Translations under genes and position numbers: made by a program
Notes under the pieces: generated by a model
Databases searched by the model: none
The model's input: the letters and a program-made list of their open reading frames with translations, nothing else
What the model was told of the DNA's origin: nothing
Part shown: in pieces, positions 38,576-55,104 of the stretch
Layout of the letters: every line of letters starts with the position of its first letter
Numbering within the stretch: the stretch's first letter is position 1
From: Panulirus ornatus
Lineage: Eukaryota; Arthropoda; Malacostraca; Decapoda; Palinuridae
Assembly: GCF_036320965.1 (NCBI RefSeq)
Contig: NC_092271.1
Coordinates: 18,570,529 to 18,634,528 of the forward strand
Direction: 5' to 3'
Length of the DNA stretch: 64,000 nt

Positions 38576-39740
38576 AACTTATTTTGAAAGATATACAAAC
38601 AAGAGAGTGGGTTTGGCATTTCATGCACATGACAGGTCATATTGTGGCCCTGGGCATACAGTCCCCACACGTACAGTGGTTCTGATGGACGTCCCTTCCC
38701 CTGGCACCATCCCGCTTGGCACTGCCTTGCTGGCACCCCAACCCTCACTGCCACCTAGCTTATTGTTGTCACATCAAACGCTTCAGGGGGACTGGATGCT
38801 CCCTTATCCTTCGGCAACACTCACGAACACACCCGTCTTATCTCTGACTTACCTCCACAGGGGAACATGCAGTTGGCTATAATAGACGGAGAACTCCCAC
38901 TAGCTCACTCATAAAGCAACAGGAAGTAGTGAGAGGCTGGGAGATGCAAGGTACACCTCTTTTGACAAGTCCTTAGTCTTAAGATGGCTACAGACACCAG
39001 TCGTGTCCATTCACTGACATAAAAAAAACATTCACTGCAGTCGGATACAGCCTCAGTCTATTAGCAATGAACTAAGTAAGAAAACAGATACCAGGCGAAA
39101 TGTTCATGTTAAGATTTAGGATCCTGAAATAACGACAGGGGAAGACAATCTGTTTGCTAGCGAGTGCGTTAACTCCAAAGAGGGTAGTGTGGGATCCTAA
39201 TTTGATATACTTTGTTCCACAATAATCCTACTGTGTTGGCTTGAAGCACATGTAGCGTAGGCACAAAGGAGAAACGTACATGGTACATGAATGGAGGTAT
39301 TGAATGGCTGTTTCTCAGATATAGTGTGTTGCAGGGAGGAATGAGACCTGGTGGGGCTATATAAAAGATCAAACAAATATCTCTCTCAACGGAAGGTTCC
39401 GCAAGTCTGTTTGTATTTCACCATCGAAATCTTATGATGTTTTAAAACTATACATTTGACTTTATCATAAGACCTCAAACATTAACCATCAGGGATACAA
39501 AATAATGTATAACTTTCTGGTTCTGTTCTTCAGTGTGACTTTGACAAAACAAGAGGTCCCTGGGTAGATTCCAAAAGTCGTTATGATCATCTTCAAAACC
39601 TCTAGAACCTTAAAACTAGACACATATATGAATACAGGGGTACCTAGCGACAGCACTAACTAGGATCCCGTTTCTCTATCAGGGCACAAAGTAGTGAAAC
39701 TAAACCACTTCCAGTTATGTGGAAGTTGGGTACGTACTGA
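38574..39740. other. No gene recognised
   Basis: Short frames only; nothing with motifs or splice context that I could support. Confidence 0.35.
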
Positions 39741-39744
39741 CTAA

Positions 39745-39835
39745 GATATGTGCTCCAGTGGCCTAGCCTTATGTACCCAGCTGGAACATAAATAGAAGCG
39801 GTTCGAATCCTCCTGTCGAAGGGCATTATCTAATG
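39745..39835 (+). mobile_element. Possible tRNA-derived SINE remnant before (TA)n
   Basis: Contains a B-box GGTTCGAATCC at about 39800 and a weak A-box-like CAGTGGCCTAGCC about 45 bases upstream. Confidence 0.35.
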
Positions 39836-39978
<143 letters not shown>

Positions 39979-40528
39979 TAGAAAAATAGATGTGTTAGAG
40001 ACGCGTACGTAGGTATGTACGTTAGGGGAAGTTCCAAGGGAGAAAGGGAGGATTGGGAGTGAGGTGGTCCCTGCCATAGGAAAAATAGGATGGGGTCGAG
40101 CGAGGAAGAGGAAAGAAGAAAAAAAAAAAAGGACAAATTTCCCTGGAATTCCTACAGCCATTATGAGTAATTAGTCGAGAGAGGCTGGCAAGGCGGGGAT
40201 GGGGAGGGTGGGTTTGGCACAAAGACGTAAACCCCTTTCCTCCCTAGGGTTCCTCGCCGGCTGAAAACCAAGGAACATCTTTGATGTAAGAAAGATTTTC
40301 ATATTCTTTCCCCCCTCCCATTTTTTTTTTTTTTACTCATGCGTTGGAGGGGGGGGAAGGGAAGGTGAGTGAGGGGTGAGTGAGGGATAAGAGATGTTCG
40401 AGTGTAGATGGGGGTTGAGGGATGAGAGTGGGGGGTGGGGGGAGAGTCTGTCTGTGAGTGACGGAAGGGCTCGGTGTGGGAACCAGTCGATATCTTATCT
40501 ACAAGATGTATCTTGATAAAGATGCCTC

Positions 40529-40678
<150 letters not shown>

Positions 40679-40689
40679 CAAGTATAGTA

Positions 40690-40960
40690 TTCTATTACAG
40701 TGAATAGCTCGTATATCATAGCATCATACCCTGGCTGAACAGTAAATAACTCGTGCATCATGACATTATACTGTGGCTGCACAGTAAATAGTTCGTATAT
40801 CATAACATTATACCCTGGCTGCACAGTAAATAGTTCGTATATCATAACATTATACCCTGGCTGCACAGTAAATAGTTCGTATATCATAACATTATACCCT
40901 GGCTGCACAGTAAATAGTTCGTATATCATAACATGATACCCTGGCTGCACAGTGAAATAA
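40690..40960. repeat. 42-bp minisatellite, about six units
   Basis: Unit cagtaaatagttcgtatatc followed by ataacattataccctggctg and two more bases. Minus frame gives 14-residue units VQPGYNVMIYELFT; treated as satellite. Confidence 0.9.
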
Positions 40961-41171
40961 CCCCTGAACCTGGAAGTCTCTCTTCATCTCATTACTGAAA
41001 TGGAAGTTAGGGGGAGCTAACTCCGGGACTGTCTTTACATTGTGCTCACGGGCTCGCCGGAACCCGTGGTGGCCATTCATTATCAGACGTTATTACCTTC
41101 TAGTGGACGTGCTGGGTGGCTGGTTGGCTCTCTCTGACGTATTCGTTGGTTGGTCGGTCGGCCCATCCCAG

Positions 41172-41174
<3 letters not shown>

Positions 41175-41203
<29 letters not shown>
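41175..41203. repeat. (CA)n microsatellite
   Basis: About 14 ca units. Confidence 0.94.
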
Positions 41204-41205
<2 letters not shown>

Positions 41206-41794
41206 CCCTCTCTCTCTGGCCCTCAGAGGCTTAAGGTCGGCAATAACCGAGGCAGATGTCAAGACCTGTTGAGATGTATTGACGGAGCTGAATAACAGCC
41301 TCAGTAGCGTTCGTTGTAACTTCCTAGAAAATCATTTGGTGGCCACGACTTCGTCAGGTGGTTCCTCCTGCGACAGTGGCTTTTGGGGTTTGTCTCGACG
41401 TGATGGTCTTGGGGCACCAGAGGAGCTCGTCCTTGATGTCTTATGGCAGATGTCGTCTTGGGCAGTAGAGGAAGCAGAGTGAGGCACTGGAATGGAGACA
41501 GAGGTAGAGGCACTGAGGCTTGTGGTTGAAGATAAGCCAGTGTTTCATCCATGCATCTCTGCCTTCACTATAACCAAAAGGGGAAATTATCGTATCTCAC
41601 GGCTCATGGACCTTCGGCTGATCTGAGGGCAAGATGATAAATCTGCCCTGAAAATTGGGTGATTAACACGAGTTAAGTCGTGGATTTCAAGCAGGTTTCA
41701 GTTCATATGGGGATATCTGAAGGGGATAGACGAGAGACGTTCGTGGGGTGTACCATAGGGTTAGGGAGCTCGATATTTTAAACAAAAGAGAAGG

Positions 41795-42480
41795 GTGGGT
41801 GGATTCGAGTGTATTTTGGACTGCCAGAGAGTATTTGACACCCCACCACATGGAAGGCTGAGGAAGACGACGGGTATGGAACCTTCACGACATTGGTTGG
41901 AATCACGAACCTCGTATGCCACAAGGCTCAGTCCTGGGACTGTTGCCCTTTCTGATCTACGCGGATCGCTTGAAAGAAGTGTTAGACATATGCCTGGATA
42001 TGTTTACGAGTGATGCTAAGGTCTTGAGGGCGGTAAAGAGCGAGGATGAATGTGTCAACTTACAAAGGAACATCGACAAACTCAAAAGTTGGTCTGGTAA
42101 TGAAACTCAGTCCGAATAGATGTGAAATAGACAGACTCACTGCTGTCAAATATTAGAATATCATTCAGAGGCCTGAATGAGGATATATTTCAGCAAATTG
42201 TTTACTTCCAATACAAGGCCATGACTGGAACACGATTTTTCCTTCATCGCACAGAAAGAAGCACAAAAGACCATAAAGAGTGTCCAGAGGAAGACAACAA
42301 AAGATGGCACGACAGTCAAGATAGTTTAGTTACAGTGAGAGGTTCGAGGCCATGGATTTGTCCACCATGGAAGAGAGAAGAATAGGGGCGACCTGATCAC
42401 AACTTTTAAGCTTTTAAAACGTTTGATGACTCTAACAGGGGGAGGGCAATTCTTCGAGATGGAGAGATTGATCAAGAGAC
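41795..42480 (+). pseudogene. CR1-like LINE reverse-transcriptase relic
   Basis: Frame-broken pieces in polymerase order: a segment like CQRVFDTPPHGRL (motif A region), MPQGSVLGLLPFLIYADRLK (motif B), MFTSDAKVLRAVKSEDECVN (degraded ADD box: SDAK), then further on SVQRKTT and a stretch ending GDLITTF. All in the order of the 3' half of CR1-type LINE polymerases. Several stops and shifts, so inactive. Confidence 0.6.
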
Positions 42481-42507
42481 CATGATGTTAAGGAAAGAAA
42501 CTTGTTA

Positions 42508-42740
42508 GAAGAAGAAGAAGAAGAAGAAGAAGAAGAAGAAGAAGAAGAAGAAGAAGAAGAAGAAGAGGGAAGAAGAAGAAGAAGAAGAAGAAGAAGAAGA
42601 AGAAGAAGAAGAAGAAGAAGAAGAAGAAGAAGAAGAAAATGAAGAAGAAGAAGAAGAAGAAGAAGAAGAAGAAGAAGAAGAAGAAGAAGAAGAAAAAAAA
42701 GAAGAAGTAAATGATGAAGAAGAAGAAGAAGAAGAAGAAG

Positions 42741-42772
<32 letters not shown>
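42508..42772. repeat. (GAA)n trinucleotide repeat
   Basis: Over 260 bases of gaa/aga with a few interruptions; a purine-only strand able to form triplex DNA. Confidence 0.95.
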
Positions 42773-42773
<1 letters not shown>

Positions 42774-43124
42774 AGAAATAAGTTTTTAGAACTGGAGTAG
42801 TGAGTGAATAGGAGAAACAGACTGACACACCTGTGAGTGTCGAGAGCATAAAGCAATTAGAGAAGCTATATGACGATAGAGAGAGTTAAAGAGAATTCAT
42901 GAGATACGAGACCACGGGAGTGTATAACTCCATTCTCCCCTCCACCCACTCCCCGTACTGTAATAGATAGCGCTATCTATCTATCCCATTGGACAATACA
43001 AGCAGGCTGTCCCAGGAAACTCAACCCACCGAGGTACACATCTGTATATGACAAACGAGTAACAATCAGGTGACGAGTGAAGAGATGCAACAAACAGAGT
43101 ATGGTGACAGTATGATGACGTGCG

Positions 43125-43233
<109 letters not shown>

Positions 43234-43481
43234 CCATCCTTCCCCCCATCCTTGGGGTTGCAAGGGGTGAAGGGTGGAGGGTGGGTGGAGGGAGGTGGAA
43301 TACACTAGGGGTCAGCTTTAAGACTAGCCCTGTCTGTTGTAGTGAGGTGTGTCTTGAGGGGAAGGGATCAAGACCAACCCATGGCTGGTGAGTTGTCTTC
43401 GAAGTCTCAAGACTCTGGGACGGAGAGAGATATCTAGAGAAGATATAGAGTACAGAAAATAAAAAAAAGATGATGGAAGGG

Positions 43482-43607
<126 letters not shown>

Positions 43608-43793
43608 TGTGTGGAGAGGAGAAAATCTGGAGGAACAGTAGTCTGGGGGAAACGAGGTTCATCAAGTAACAAGGTTGAGGTAGTTAGGCTCATCCCTTGA
43701 GTGGAGGAGGAGGTGAGGGAGGAGAGGAGGAGTATTGGAGGGGTAGACGGAGAGGATGGTGAGCAGGACTGAGGGTTGGGAGACTGTGACAAG

Positions 43794-43794
<1 letters not shown>

Positions 43795-43858
<64 letters not shown>

Positions 43859-43862
43859 CACA
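43795..43862. repeat. (CA)n microsatellite
   Basis: ca tract with two small interruptions. Confidence 0.96.
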
Positions 43863-43928
43863 TACACGCACTTAGATATTTATATATACATTTCTCTTTT
43901 TCGTGATAGTATTTTTCTTTCTCCTCGT

Positions 43929-44031
<103 letters not shown>

Positions 44032-44054
44032 CCCCTCCCTCCACCCCTCTCCAG

Positions 44055-44194
44055 CCCGGGGCGGGCCAAGTGATCCTGTATCTCACCTCCCGTGAATGGG
44101 TCAAAGGATCCCTGGCGGATTTAGAGGGTCGTGAGAGTCGAACTGTTGTGCTCGTGTGTGGCACAGGGGAGGCAACATCCCATGGCGCCGCCTT
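44055..44194 (+). CDS. Possible exon, extracellular-receptor-like
   Basis: After a long pyrimidine tract and ccag, 140 bases read PGAGQVILYLTSREWVKGSL, then ADLEGRESRTVVLVCGTGEA, to a gtgagc donor. The RTVVLVCG strand recalls the beta-strand pattern of ANF-receptor-like ligand-binding domains, but that is a weak resemblance, and no neighbouring exon was found. Confidence 0.3.
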
Positions 44195-44922
44195 GTGAGC
44201 TCCCTAGCCAGCCACCCCTCCCTCCCTCACACGACTCTCTCCCCTCTCCCTTCTGAGCTTCGCTTTACACTCTCCTCTCCCTATCTTATTTTTCCTCCCC
44301 TTCTTCTCCCTACCAGACACCCTCCACCTGTCCCTGCTAATCTCTTCTCTCTTCCTTAACCCTTTCGACTCTCTCTTCCTCCCCTCCCCTCCCACATCTT
44401 GACCTCCTCTCCCTCTCCCATCCTTTCCTTTCACCGGGACGTACATTAGGGAGGTCGAGGCGGGCGTCACGGTGGTGGAGTTATCACCTGTTTTGGATTA
44501 ACTGGTAGACTCCCTCCCCTCCCGGTAAACTCCCTCCACTCCCACTAAACTCCCTCCTCTTCTTCCCCCCGGCCAAGTCTGACTGGTGGTGGTGGTGCTG
44601 TGATGGCAACACCAGCACGAGAATCATCTCGGGTTGCCCCACTTATACCCAGAGACCTGCACTGTCGTAGTGCGTTCTGGGAAATTCTTCCGAAATGCAT
44701 TCGAAAGGAATAAGATCTTTTAAGATGATTCTCAGAGAAATTCCTCTCAGATTTTTTTTTTTTTTTTTGGGGGGGGGCATAAAGACTAGTCATGGACGAT
44801 ACCTCACGATAGATCTTACTAAGTGTCATTTCCTACCGTCACCTTTTTTATTATTGTCTATTTGTACAGGACGGAGAGGGAGTTCTGCACTCGTGAGTGG
44901 TCCCCATCTCTCTCTCTTTCGA

Positions 44923-44925
<3 letters not shown>

Positions 44926-44956
<31 letters not shown>
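44926..44956. repeat. (GT)n microsatellite
   Basis: About 15 gt units. Confidence 0.93.
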
Positions 44957-44958
<2 letters not shown>

Positions 44959-45119
44959 CCGCCCACCAACCTTCGAAAGACAAACACTGTCAACACATCT
45001 AAGGTTAAATTCATGATCAACATTAACCGATCAACACTGAGTAGTAAAATGGGTCGCTTCGACCATGATTAATTTCCAACCATCAAATATCCCATTCCAC
45101 GTATCTAGTCTTCATCCCC

Positions 45120-45175
45120 TCAGTGTACGCAGATGATGCATTGGCACTAGCTGCATCAGGCGGAACTGTGGGACC
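45120..45175 (+). pseudogene. Tiny reverse-transcriptase relic
   Basis: Reads VYADDALALAASGG, the motif C box (YADD) of a LINE polymerase, with nothing recognisable either side. Confidence 0.35.
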
Positions 45176-45639
45176 TGTGATGTATTGTTCCGCCTTCAGG
45201 CCGTGGATAGCAACGATTTCCCTTTACTATCGTCATACCAGTGGAGCGGTTCAGTGGATTTCTAAGTTCCTCAGTCACAATAGCTTTGCCTTCCCTCCTC
45301 CCTCCATCTCCCTCTCCAGTTCTTCTGCAGTTACTCGTAGCCAGTTCGGATGACAACAGTGGTAGCTGGTGTGAGTTCTAACTGGTGTTATTATAAGAAA
45401 TACAGATGTAAATCATGTAAATGTTTTTGAATTTTTTTTTAAAGGGCTTTTCGTTCGTCCTAGACTGACCCCTTGTTTACAGATGGTTGGCGATGTCCCC
45501 AGGAGTTTATGGCCTCTCCATCTTTTGTAAACAAAGTTGTCGCTATAACCTATAACTAGTTTTCTTGACGTAAAACATTTACTTCGTTTACAGCGACTGA
45601 AAAAAGAAAATAGATAAAGTAGTAGGTGCACTCACTGAA

Positions 45640-45990
45640 CAGGGGAAAGGCTGGAGGTCGTGAGGGCCAGGGGTAAGGGCTGGAGGTTGTGAGGGTCAGG
45701 GGTAAGGGCTGGAGGTTGTGAGGGCCAGGAGGTAAGGGCTGGAGGTTGTGAGTGCCAGGGGTAAGGGCTGGAGGTTGTGAGGGCCAGGGGTAAGGGCTGG
45801 AGGTTGTGAGGGCCAGGGGTAAGGGCTGGAGGTAGTGAAGGTCAGGGGTAAGGGCTGGAGGTAGTGAGGGCCAGGGGTAAGGGCTGGAGGTAGTGAGGGC
45901 CAGGGGTAAGGGCTGGAGGTAGTGAGGGCCAGGGGTAAGGGCTGGAGGTAGTGAGGGTTGGAGGCAGTGAGGGCTATGGGTAAGGGCTAG
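45640..45990. repeat. ~29-30-bp minisatellite, about twelve units
   Basis: Unit ggggtaagggctggaggtag plus tgagggcca; G-rich strand. The gaggtt and gaggta variants are grouped left and right, showing local duplication. Confidence 0.92.
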
Positions 45991-47398
45991 AGATAGTAAG
46001 GGCCAGGGTTGAAGGGTTGATACACTGTGTCCACATCTCTATTGTCGCCGTGTTCAGCCAATCTCGGGCCAAATTAATCCCCTTATCCACCAGATAATCT
46101 AAACATTGAAGGAAAGGTGGGCCCGCGGGCAGTGGGCGTAAAGGGAGTGGGCGGGGAGGGAGTGGGCGGGGAGGAAGTGGGCGTAGAGGGCGTGGGCGTA
46201 CATGTGTGGGTGGGGGAAGGCTGTATTGTGTCGTATGGGGCTGGTATAGTAAAGAGCTGGTAATGGGTATGAGAAATTGGCCACAGGACGAAAATGGGCT
46301 TGAGGAGTGAATATGGGGGAAATGGGCGTACAGAAATATGCTTTGGATAACGTAACTGATTCGTATTCAATGGGTGAGACGAAATGGGTGTGGGGAAAGT
46401 GTCTATTAGTTTCTGAGTATATAGAGGGGTACACACTGGGGAGTTTATTTGGGGAAATAGATGTGGAGAAATGGGGAGGGCGAGGGTAATTGGAACTCTG
46501 ATTTATAGGTGGAAAAATGGGAGGATAACACGCAATGGGACAAGAGGGTGTGTGGGTGTGGACACTGCCTGCGGGCTTATGGGAAATGGGGAGGTAGACA
46601 CTACGGGCAGTGGTCTCCGGGTTATCGAAGACACTCGAACCATCGTAAGGCTCTTAAGCGTTTCCAACCCTCAGTATCAACCAGTTATACAGGACTGACT
46701 ACTACAACAGAGGTAGGTTCCAGCAACACGTGAACATCACATCGAGCGACTAATTCCCGACCCGAAATCTATGCAGAATTACGACATCTTTAGAAATTTT
46801 AATTGCAAATGATAATGCATCGACATAAACATGATTTGACTGGATGTAAGACCATTAGTTTTAAATGTGTTTAAGACCATTAGTTTTGAATGGGTATAAA
46901 ACTATTAGTATTAAATGGGTGTATGACTATTAGTTTTAAATAGGTATCATAGTATCTGTCTCTCTCTCAGCAAAAGATAGATTTAATCGCGTATGTGAAT
47001 ATAAATTATCCGTGTTGTTTCCAGTGTCGTTGTCAACTATACAAAGGTATTCATACAAAATACAAATACAATAATAGTGATACGAAATACGTATCAGACT
47101 TCACACGCCACATGCGCAACAAACGAGAGAAAATGAGTTGAAAACTAGAGGGTAAGAAATGTATATAAAACTGCAGGATATCCAGCATATGCCAGTGAGA
47201 TCGGATTCACCAATCCAAATTCGCAGGGTGATTAAAAGACGAACACCACCAACCAACCACTGGTGGTTAACTTAACGAGCGAACGGCCAATCCTCTCACC
47301 GGCCAGTGACAGGTTGTGAAGACAGTGTAACTTCCACCACTTTCAAGTCCAGGAGGATTCACGAGACGTGATCACGGGTCTCGTGCGCTCTCCCTCAG

Positions 47399-47523
47399 GC
47401 AAGCGGAGGCCAGTCCAGGAGGAGGAAGAGGAGGAGGACGGGGACTGCTCCTCGCTGCCCCTCACCCCTCCTGCACCACACCCTGGGTGTCAGTTTCATG
47501 TTGGAATATCATGTTTTGTATAG
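47399..47523 (+). CDS. Possible terminal exon, Glu-rich
   Basis: Acceptor gcgctctccctcag, then KRRPVQEEEEEEDGDCSSLP, LTPPAPHPG and a TAG at 47521. 40 residues; no upstream partner exon found. Confidence 0.22.
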
Positions 47524-47560
47524 ACACAGGCCAACTTCGTGGAGATGAGACCACAAATAA

Positions 47561-47563
<3 letters not shown>

Positions 47564-47643
<80 letters not shown>
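47564..47643. repeat. (TA)n microsatellite
   Basis: Borders SINE-like copy 4. Confidence 0.97.
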
Positions 47644-47645
<2 letters not shown>

Positions 47646-47871
47646 CCATTCGCCATTTCCCGCGTCAGCGAGGTAGCGTTAAGAACAGAGGACTGAGCCT
47701 TTGAGGGAATATCCTCACCCGGCCCCCTTCTCTGTTCCTTTTTTTTTTTTTGGAAAATCAAAAAACGAGAGGGGAGGATTTCCAGCCCCCCCGCTCCTTT
47801 CCCTTTTAGTCGCCTTCTACGACACGCAGGGAATACGTGGAAAGTATTCTTTCTCCTCTATCCCCAGGGAT
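47644..47871 (-). mobile_element. ~240-bp SINE-like repeat, copy 4
   Basis: Reverse orientation: cgccatttcccgcgtcagcg, internal T-run, then the cgccttctacgacacgcagg segment and atccccagggata. (TA)n on both sides. Confidence 0.8.

Positions 47872-49478
<1,607 letters not shown>

Positions 49479-49546
<68 letters not shown>
49479..49546. repeat. (TA)n microsatellite
   Basis: 5' border of the truncated LINE copy 1. Confidence 0.97.

Positions 49547-50716
<1,170 letters not shown>

Positions 50717-50806
<90 letters not shown>
50717..50806. repeat. (TA)n microsatellite
   Basis: Uninterrupted ta tract. Confidence 0.97.
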
Positions 50807-50811
<5 letters not shown>

Positions 50812-51423
50812 GTAAAAAGACGGCGCTTTGATCCAGAGGAGATATCGAAAAGCGAGGCGGAACAGAGCATGAGTCCAGGAGAGACAAAGGCGAAGACTGG
50901 CTACAACAGAGGAGGAGGAGGAGGAGGAAGCAGAGGAGGAGGAGGAAGGAGGAGAAGACTCCTTGGTAATGCCGTGTCTCTCCCTGCCTCCAGTTGGCCA
51001 TCATTGATATTCCAGTTCAGCGAGGGTCCTCCACACGGTTAAAGACTGTGACATTAATGGGACGACTCGTCCCTCTACCCCACACCATCAGGATCCGTAA
51101 ATCAGGCGAGTTTTGCCGCTCAGAGGAGAGAGAGAGAGAAAAAAAAAAAGAGGAAGAATAAAGAGGAAGGAGAAGAATTAAAAGGGTAAAAAATACAGGG
51201 CATGATAGAAGGACAGCGAAGCTTAACAGATTTAAGCTGTTCTCGGGACACCAAATGCATCATCCTGGGTACTGGTATAAATCTCACATTGAGAAATATT
51301 TCTGTCGTCTCGTGGAAGATCCGGAAGAAAGTGTCTCAAGTTGGAAGATAAAAAAGCCCAGCGGCGGATCATAAGGCTGAGTTTGGCTGGCCGGTGTGGT
51401 GGTGGTGAGGGGCGCAGGACGGG

Positions 51424-51490
51424 GAGGAGGAGGAGGAGGAGGAGGAGGAGGAGGAGGAGGAGGAGGAGGAGGAGGAGGAGGAGGAGGAGG
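51424..51490. repeat. (GGA)n trinucleotide repeat
   Basis: About 22 gga units; potential G-rich structure. Confidence 0.95.
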
Positions 51491-52184
51491 TTGTCCATGG
51501 TAGGTGGGTTGGTTGGTGCTGGAGGAGAGTGAGGGGTTGGGGTTCGTTGGGGGTGGGTGGTGGTCATGGTTGAGGTGAGGGGGGGAAACATGGAGGTTGT
51601 TGTGAGGGGTGAGGCGATGGTAGTGGGTATAGGGTTTGCGAAGAGAGTGGTGGTTTTTGAAGGTATTTTGGTTTGAGTGATGGTGGGTTCTGGTGGATGT
51701 CATGTTTTTTGGGGGAGATGGGTGGGTGGGTGATGTTGAGAGGTTATGGGGTGGGTTTAGAGACGATTATCTAAAGGGTGATGATTGTGGGGCTTAGTAT
51801 AGGTTGGTTGAGGGGTGGCGGTGGTGGTCTGGCGTTAGCCTGGGGTAGAGGAGGCGGCGGTGGGTGGGGGGGAACGAGGAGAGCGTCACTATAGTAACAC
51901 TGTTCACTACTACTACGACTACTACTCCACACAGCCCTTCCCACACACCGCCCCAGGACCAGACGTATCACCAGACCTTCCTTGCTTGCTGGTAGAGACG
52001 TGTTGTGTGTGTGTCTCTCTCTCTGTTGAACAATGTGGCTGTCTGGGATATTTTTTCTTTTCTGTATCTGTCTGTGTCTCATACTCCCTCTGAGTGTGTT
52101 TTTTCTTCTTTCTGTGCCTTTTCGTGCTTAATCCCCCTCCCTCCTACCCTTCCTCCCTATCCCCCTCTCTGTCCTTGTCTGTCT

Positions 52185-52302
<118 letters not shown>

Positions 52303-52849
52303 GTCCATATATCTCTAGCCAGCTATCTGGTATCCCTTACCAGCCATCTTTCACAATTACCGTCCAAACCTATTCTCCCTCCTCTTTCTCCCCCATTTTC
52401 CTCCTCCTCAGTGCCTGCCCGGAGTTCTTCGAATTTACCCGATTTCTCACAAAACCTATCTTTACACCCTAACCTTTACACCCCCCACCATAACGACCCC
52501 CTCCCTCCCCTTCCCAATCATCAACAGCTCATTTGCATACAGTGGTTATTGGTATTTCTGAATGTTTTAATCACCTTATCAAGGGATGGACGCAGACAGC
52601 TATAGCCGCCCTTATCAAAGCGAATGTTATTCTTATCTTAACAGACACCAGCGAGAAGATAATATAGCGCTGTTGAGCATCATTTGGCAATTAGTGTCCG
52701 CCATTATCTAAACCATACCACTGGTCATCTTAGCCTGTAATTACCTCGTCCTCCTTGGCACCCACTGGTTCTGCCTGACATCGTCTGGTGGGATTTATCT
52801 CGGCCCATTGGGACTGCTAAGGGCCATTGATTTGGCCTTAACTGGCGAC

Positions 52850-53275
52850 CCTGGGATCCATTTGCCCCTTCGGTGACATCATCGGGACCTATTTGTCCCT
52901 TCGGTGACATCATCGGGATCTATTTGTCCCTTCGGCGACATCATCGGGATCTATTTGTCCCTTTGGTGACATCATCGGGACCTATTTGTCCCTTCGGTGA
53001 CATCATCGGGATCTATTTGTCCCTTCGGTGACATCATCGGGATCTATTTGTCCCTTCGGTGACATCATCAGAATCTATTTGTCCCTTCGACGACATCATC
53101 GGGATCTATTTGTCCCTTTGGTGACATCATCGGGATCTATTTGTCCCTTCGGTGACATCATCGGGATCTATTTGTCCATTTGGTGACATCATCGGGATCT
53201 ATTTGCCCCTTCGGTGACATCATCGGGATCTATTTGTCCCTTCAATGACATTATTGGGACCTAACAGGGAATCCA
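52850..53275. repeat. 31-bp minisatellite, about thirteen units
   Basis: Unit ttcggtgacatcatcgggat plus ctatttgtccc. Single-base variants (ttcgg/tttgg, cggga/cgggat) are scattered. Confidence 0.93.
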
Positions 53276-53558
53276 GTGACATGATTAGCCAAATTTGATC
53301 TCCAATCTCCCATGTCCTGTCCCCCCACTTGGTACCACTTTACCAGGCCCTTGGCACTGTCGTGGCACTGTTTCGCAGCCTGTGGCACCATCTGGCACCA
53401 CCGCCACTCTTGTTAAAGGCTCGTTTGGGACCATCTCGCACTGGGAAGAGCAGGATGGGAGGAAGGAGCACCTCCTTGACACTACCGGTTCTGTCTCTGG
53501 TCTGGCTTAGTAAGATCTGATCCAGTTTCTTCTCTGTCTCTCGCTTTTCCAGCCCCAG

Positions 53559-53560
53559 TG

Positions 53561-53622
<62 letters not shown>
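53559..53622. repeat. (GT)n microsatellite
   Basis: About 31 gt units. Confidence 0.96.
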
Positions 53623-53623
<1 letters not shown>

Positions 53624-53720
53624 CCTTTCATTTGGCTTTCATCCACAGTTATGTGTGAGTCTCCCTCTGTCGCTCTTGTCTCCCGTATCTCTTTTTGATG
53701 CTCATGGAGTGATGACTGTT

Positions 53721-53723
<3 letters not shown>

Positions 53724-53804
<81 letters not shown>
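53724..53804. repeat. (CT)n microsatellite
   Basis: About 40 ct units. Confidence 0.97.
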
Positions 53805-53807
<3 letters not shown>

Positions 53808-53994
53808 GTCAGCGCGTCTCTCACCCCGTCTCACAGCAACACCTGTCTATTATTTCCTCTTTACTTTTCTTTTACCGTCTTCCATTTCTTTTTCTGTCTT
53901 GATGTCATGTTTCCATGTCTTCTGTCCATCTACAAACCATATTTTGAGGTCATTGTTTTGTCATTCTATTTCATACATGCCAATGAAATAGACA

Positions 53995-54002
<8 letters not shown>

Positions 54003-54077
<75 letters not shown>

Positions 54078-54086
54078 ACATATATA
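54003..54086. repeat. (TA)n microsatellite
   Basis: ta tract directly followed by telomere-like repeats. Confidence 0.96.
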
Positions 54087-54134
54087 ACCTAACCTAACCT
54101 ATCCCAACCTAACCTATCCCAACCTAACCTATCC
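54087..54134. repeat. Interstitial telomere-like (CCTAA)n
   Basis: cctaacctaacctatcccaa and further cctaacctatcc units: the C-strand of the arthropod TTAGG telomeric repeat, with tcc variants. Too short to be a telomere. Confidence 0.7.
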
Positions 54135-54639
54135 TGAATCCAGAAACAATGGTCCTGAGGCTGTTAATTTGCTGAGGCAATGGGATTAAACCCCATCAAT
54201 TTTCAATGGTAAATGGAGCGAGCGGGACATAAATATAGATCTCATTATACTCGAGGAAAAGAAAAAGGCCTTATCTGTAGCGGTCATGGGTTATCAGTCG
54301 GCCAGATAAGAATATCCAATACCAACGAACCTCACATTCAGGGGACATTATGGGGGCCGGCGGAGCGTTGAATCAATGGGGGGTGATAGACAACACAGGG
54401 GCGATGGGTGTTTGGGTGGTAATGTTTGCCATGGGGGTGAAGGGTGTTATACGAGATATTGGGGAAGGAGGGAGTGGAATCCATGTGGATGACGGGTGCC
54501 AAGGGATGAAATGGGGGATCTTAGGAAGGGTGATGGGTGGTAATGGGTTAGGTGGTTCATCCCCGGTTGGGTGATGATGGGTGATGGGGGCCGCAAAGGT
54601 GATGAGGCGAAAACGGGGGAACAGGGTTTTATCTTTGTG

Positions 54640-54645
<6 letters not shown>

Positions 54646-54705
<60 letters not shown>
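54646..54705. repeat. (GT)n microsatellite
   Basis: About 30 gt units. Confidence 0.97.
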
Positions 54706-54707
<2 letters not shown>

Positions 54708-55104
54708 CACTTATTTGTTCAGTTCGGTGAGGGTAAAGGCGAGGATCCCCATCAACTGCATTTCCTGTACAACCATAAAACCATCTCTTTCCCTTTTTTC
54801 CCTCCATTTCTGAATGCTGTCAGCATTCACACTTCCGTCGTATTACTCATTCCATTCAGCGATAACTTTGTTGCCAGTGGAAGTCATTCTTTTACGTCTT
54901 TCCTAACGAGTTTCTTGCCCCGGCCTCCTCCGGTGGCACGTTGCATACCTTGCGAAAAAGAGTCGACAAAGCTGAAATTCGGTACAGAAACTCCAATTTT
55001 CGGGAACGAGTCGCCCACTATTCTCTTCCCCATGATGGGCAACTTCATAGTCTCTAAAGCCTTTATACCTCAGCTCTCCTATATCAGGTACCATTCTCTA
55101 TTAC

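Noticed and set aside
42488..42856. Long Phe/Ser/Leu-rich minus-strand open frames
   Set aside because: They are translations of the (GAA)n repeat and have no other content.
52850..53275. CRISPR-like array
   Set aside because: The 31-bp units are contiguous with no unique spacers; an ordinary minisatellite in a eukaryotic genome.
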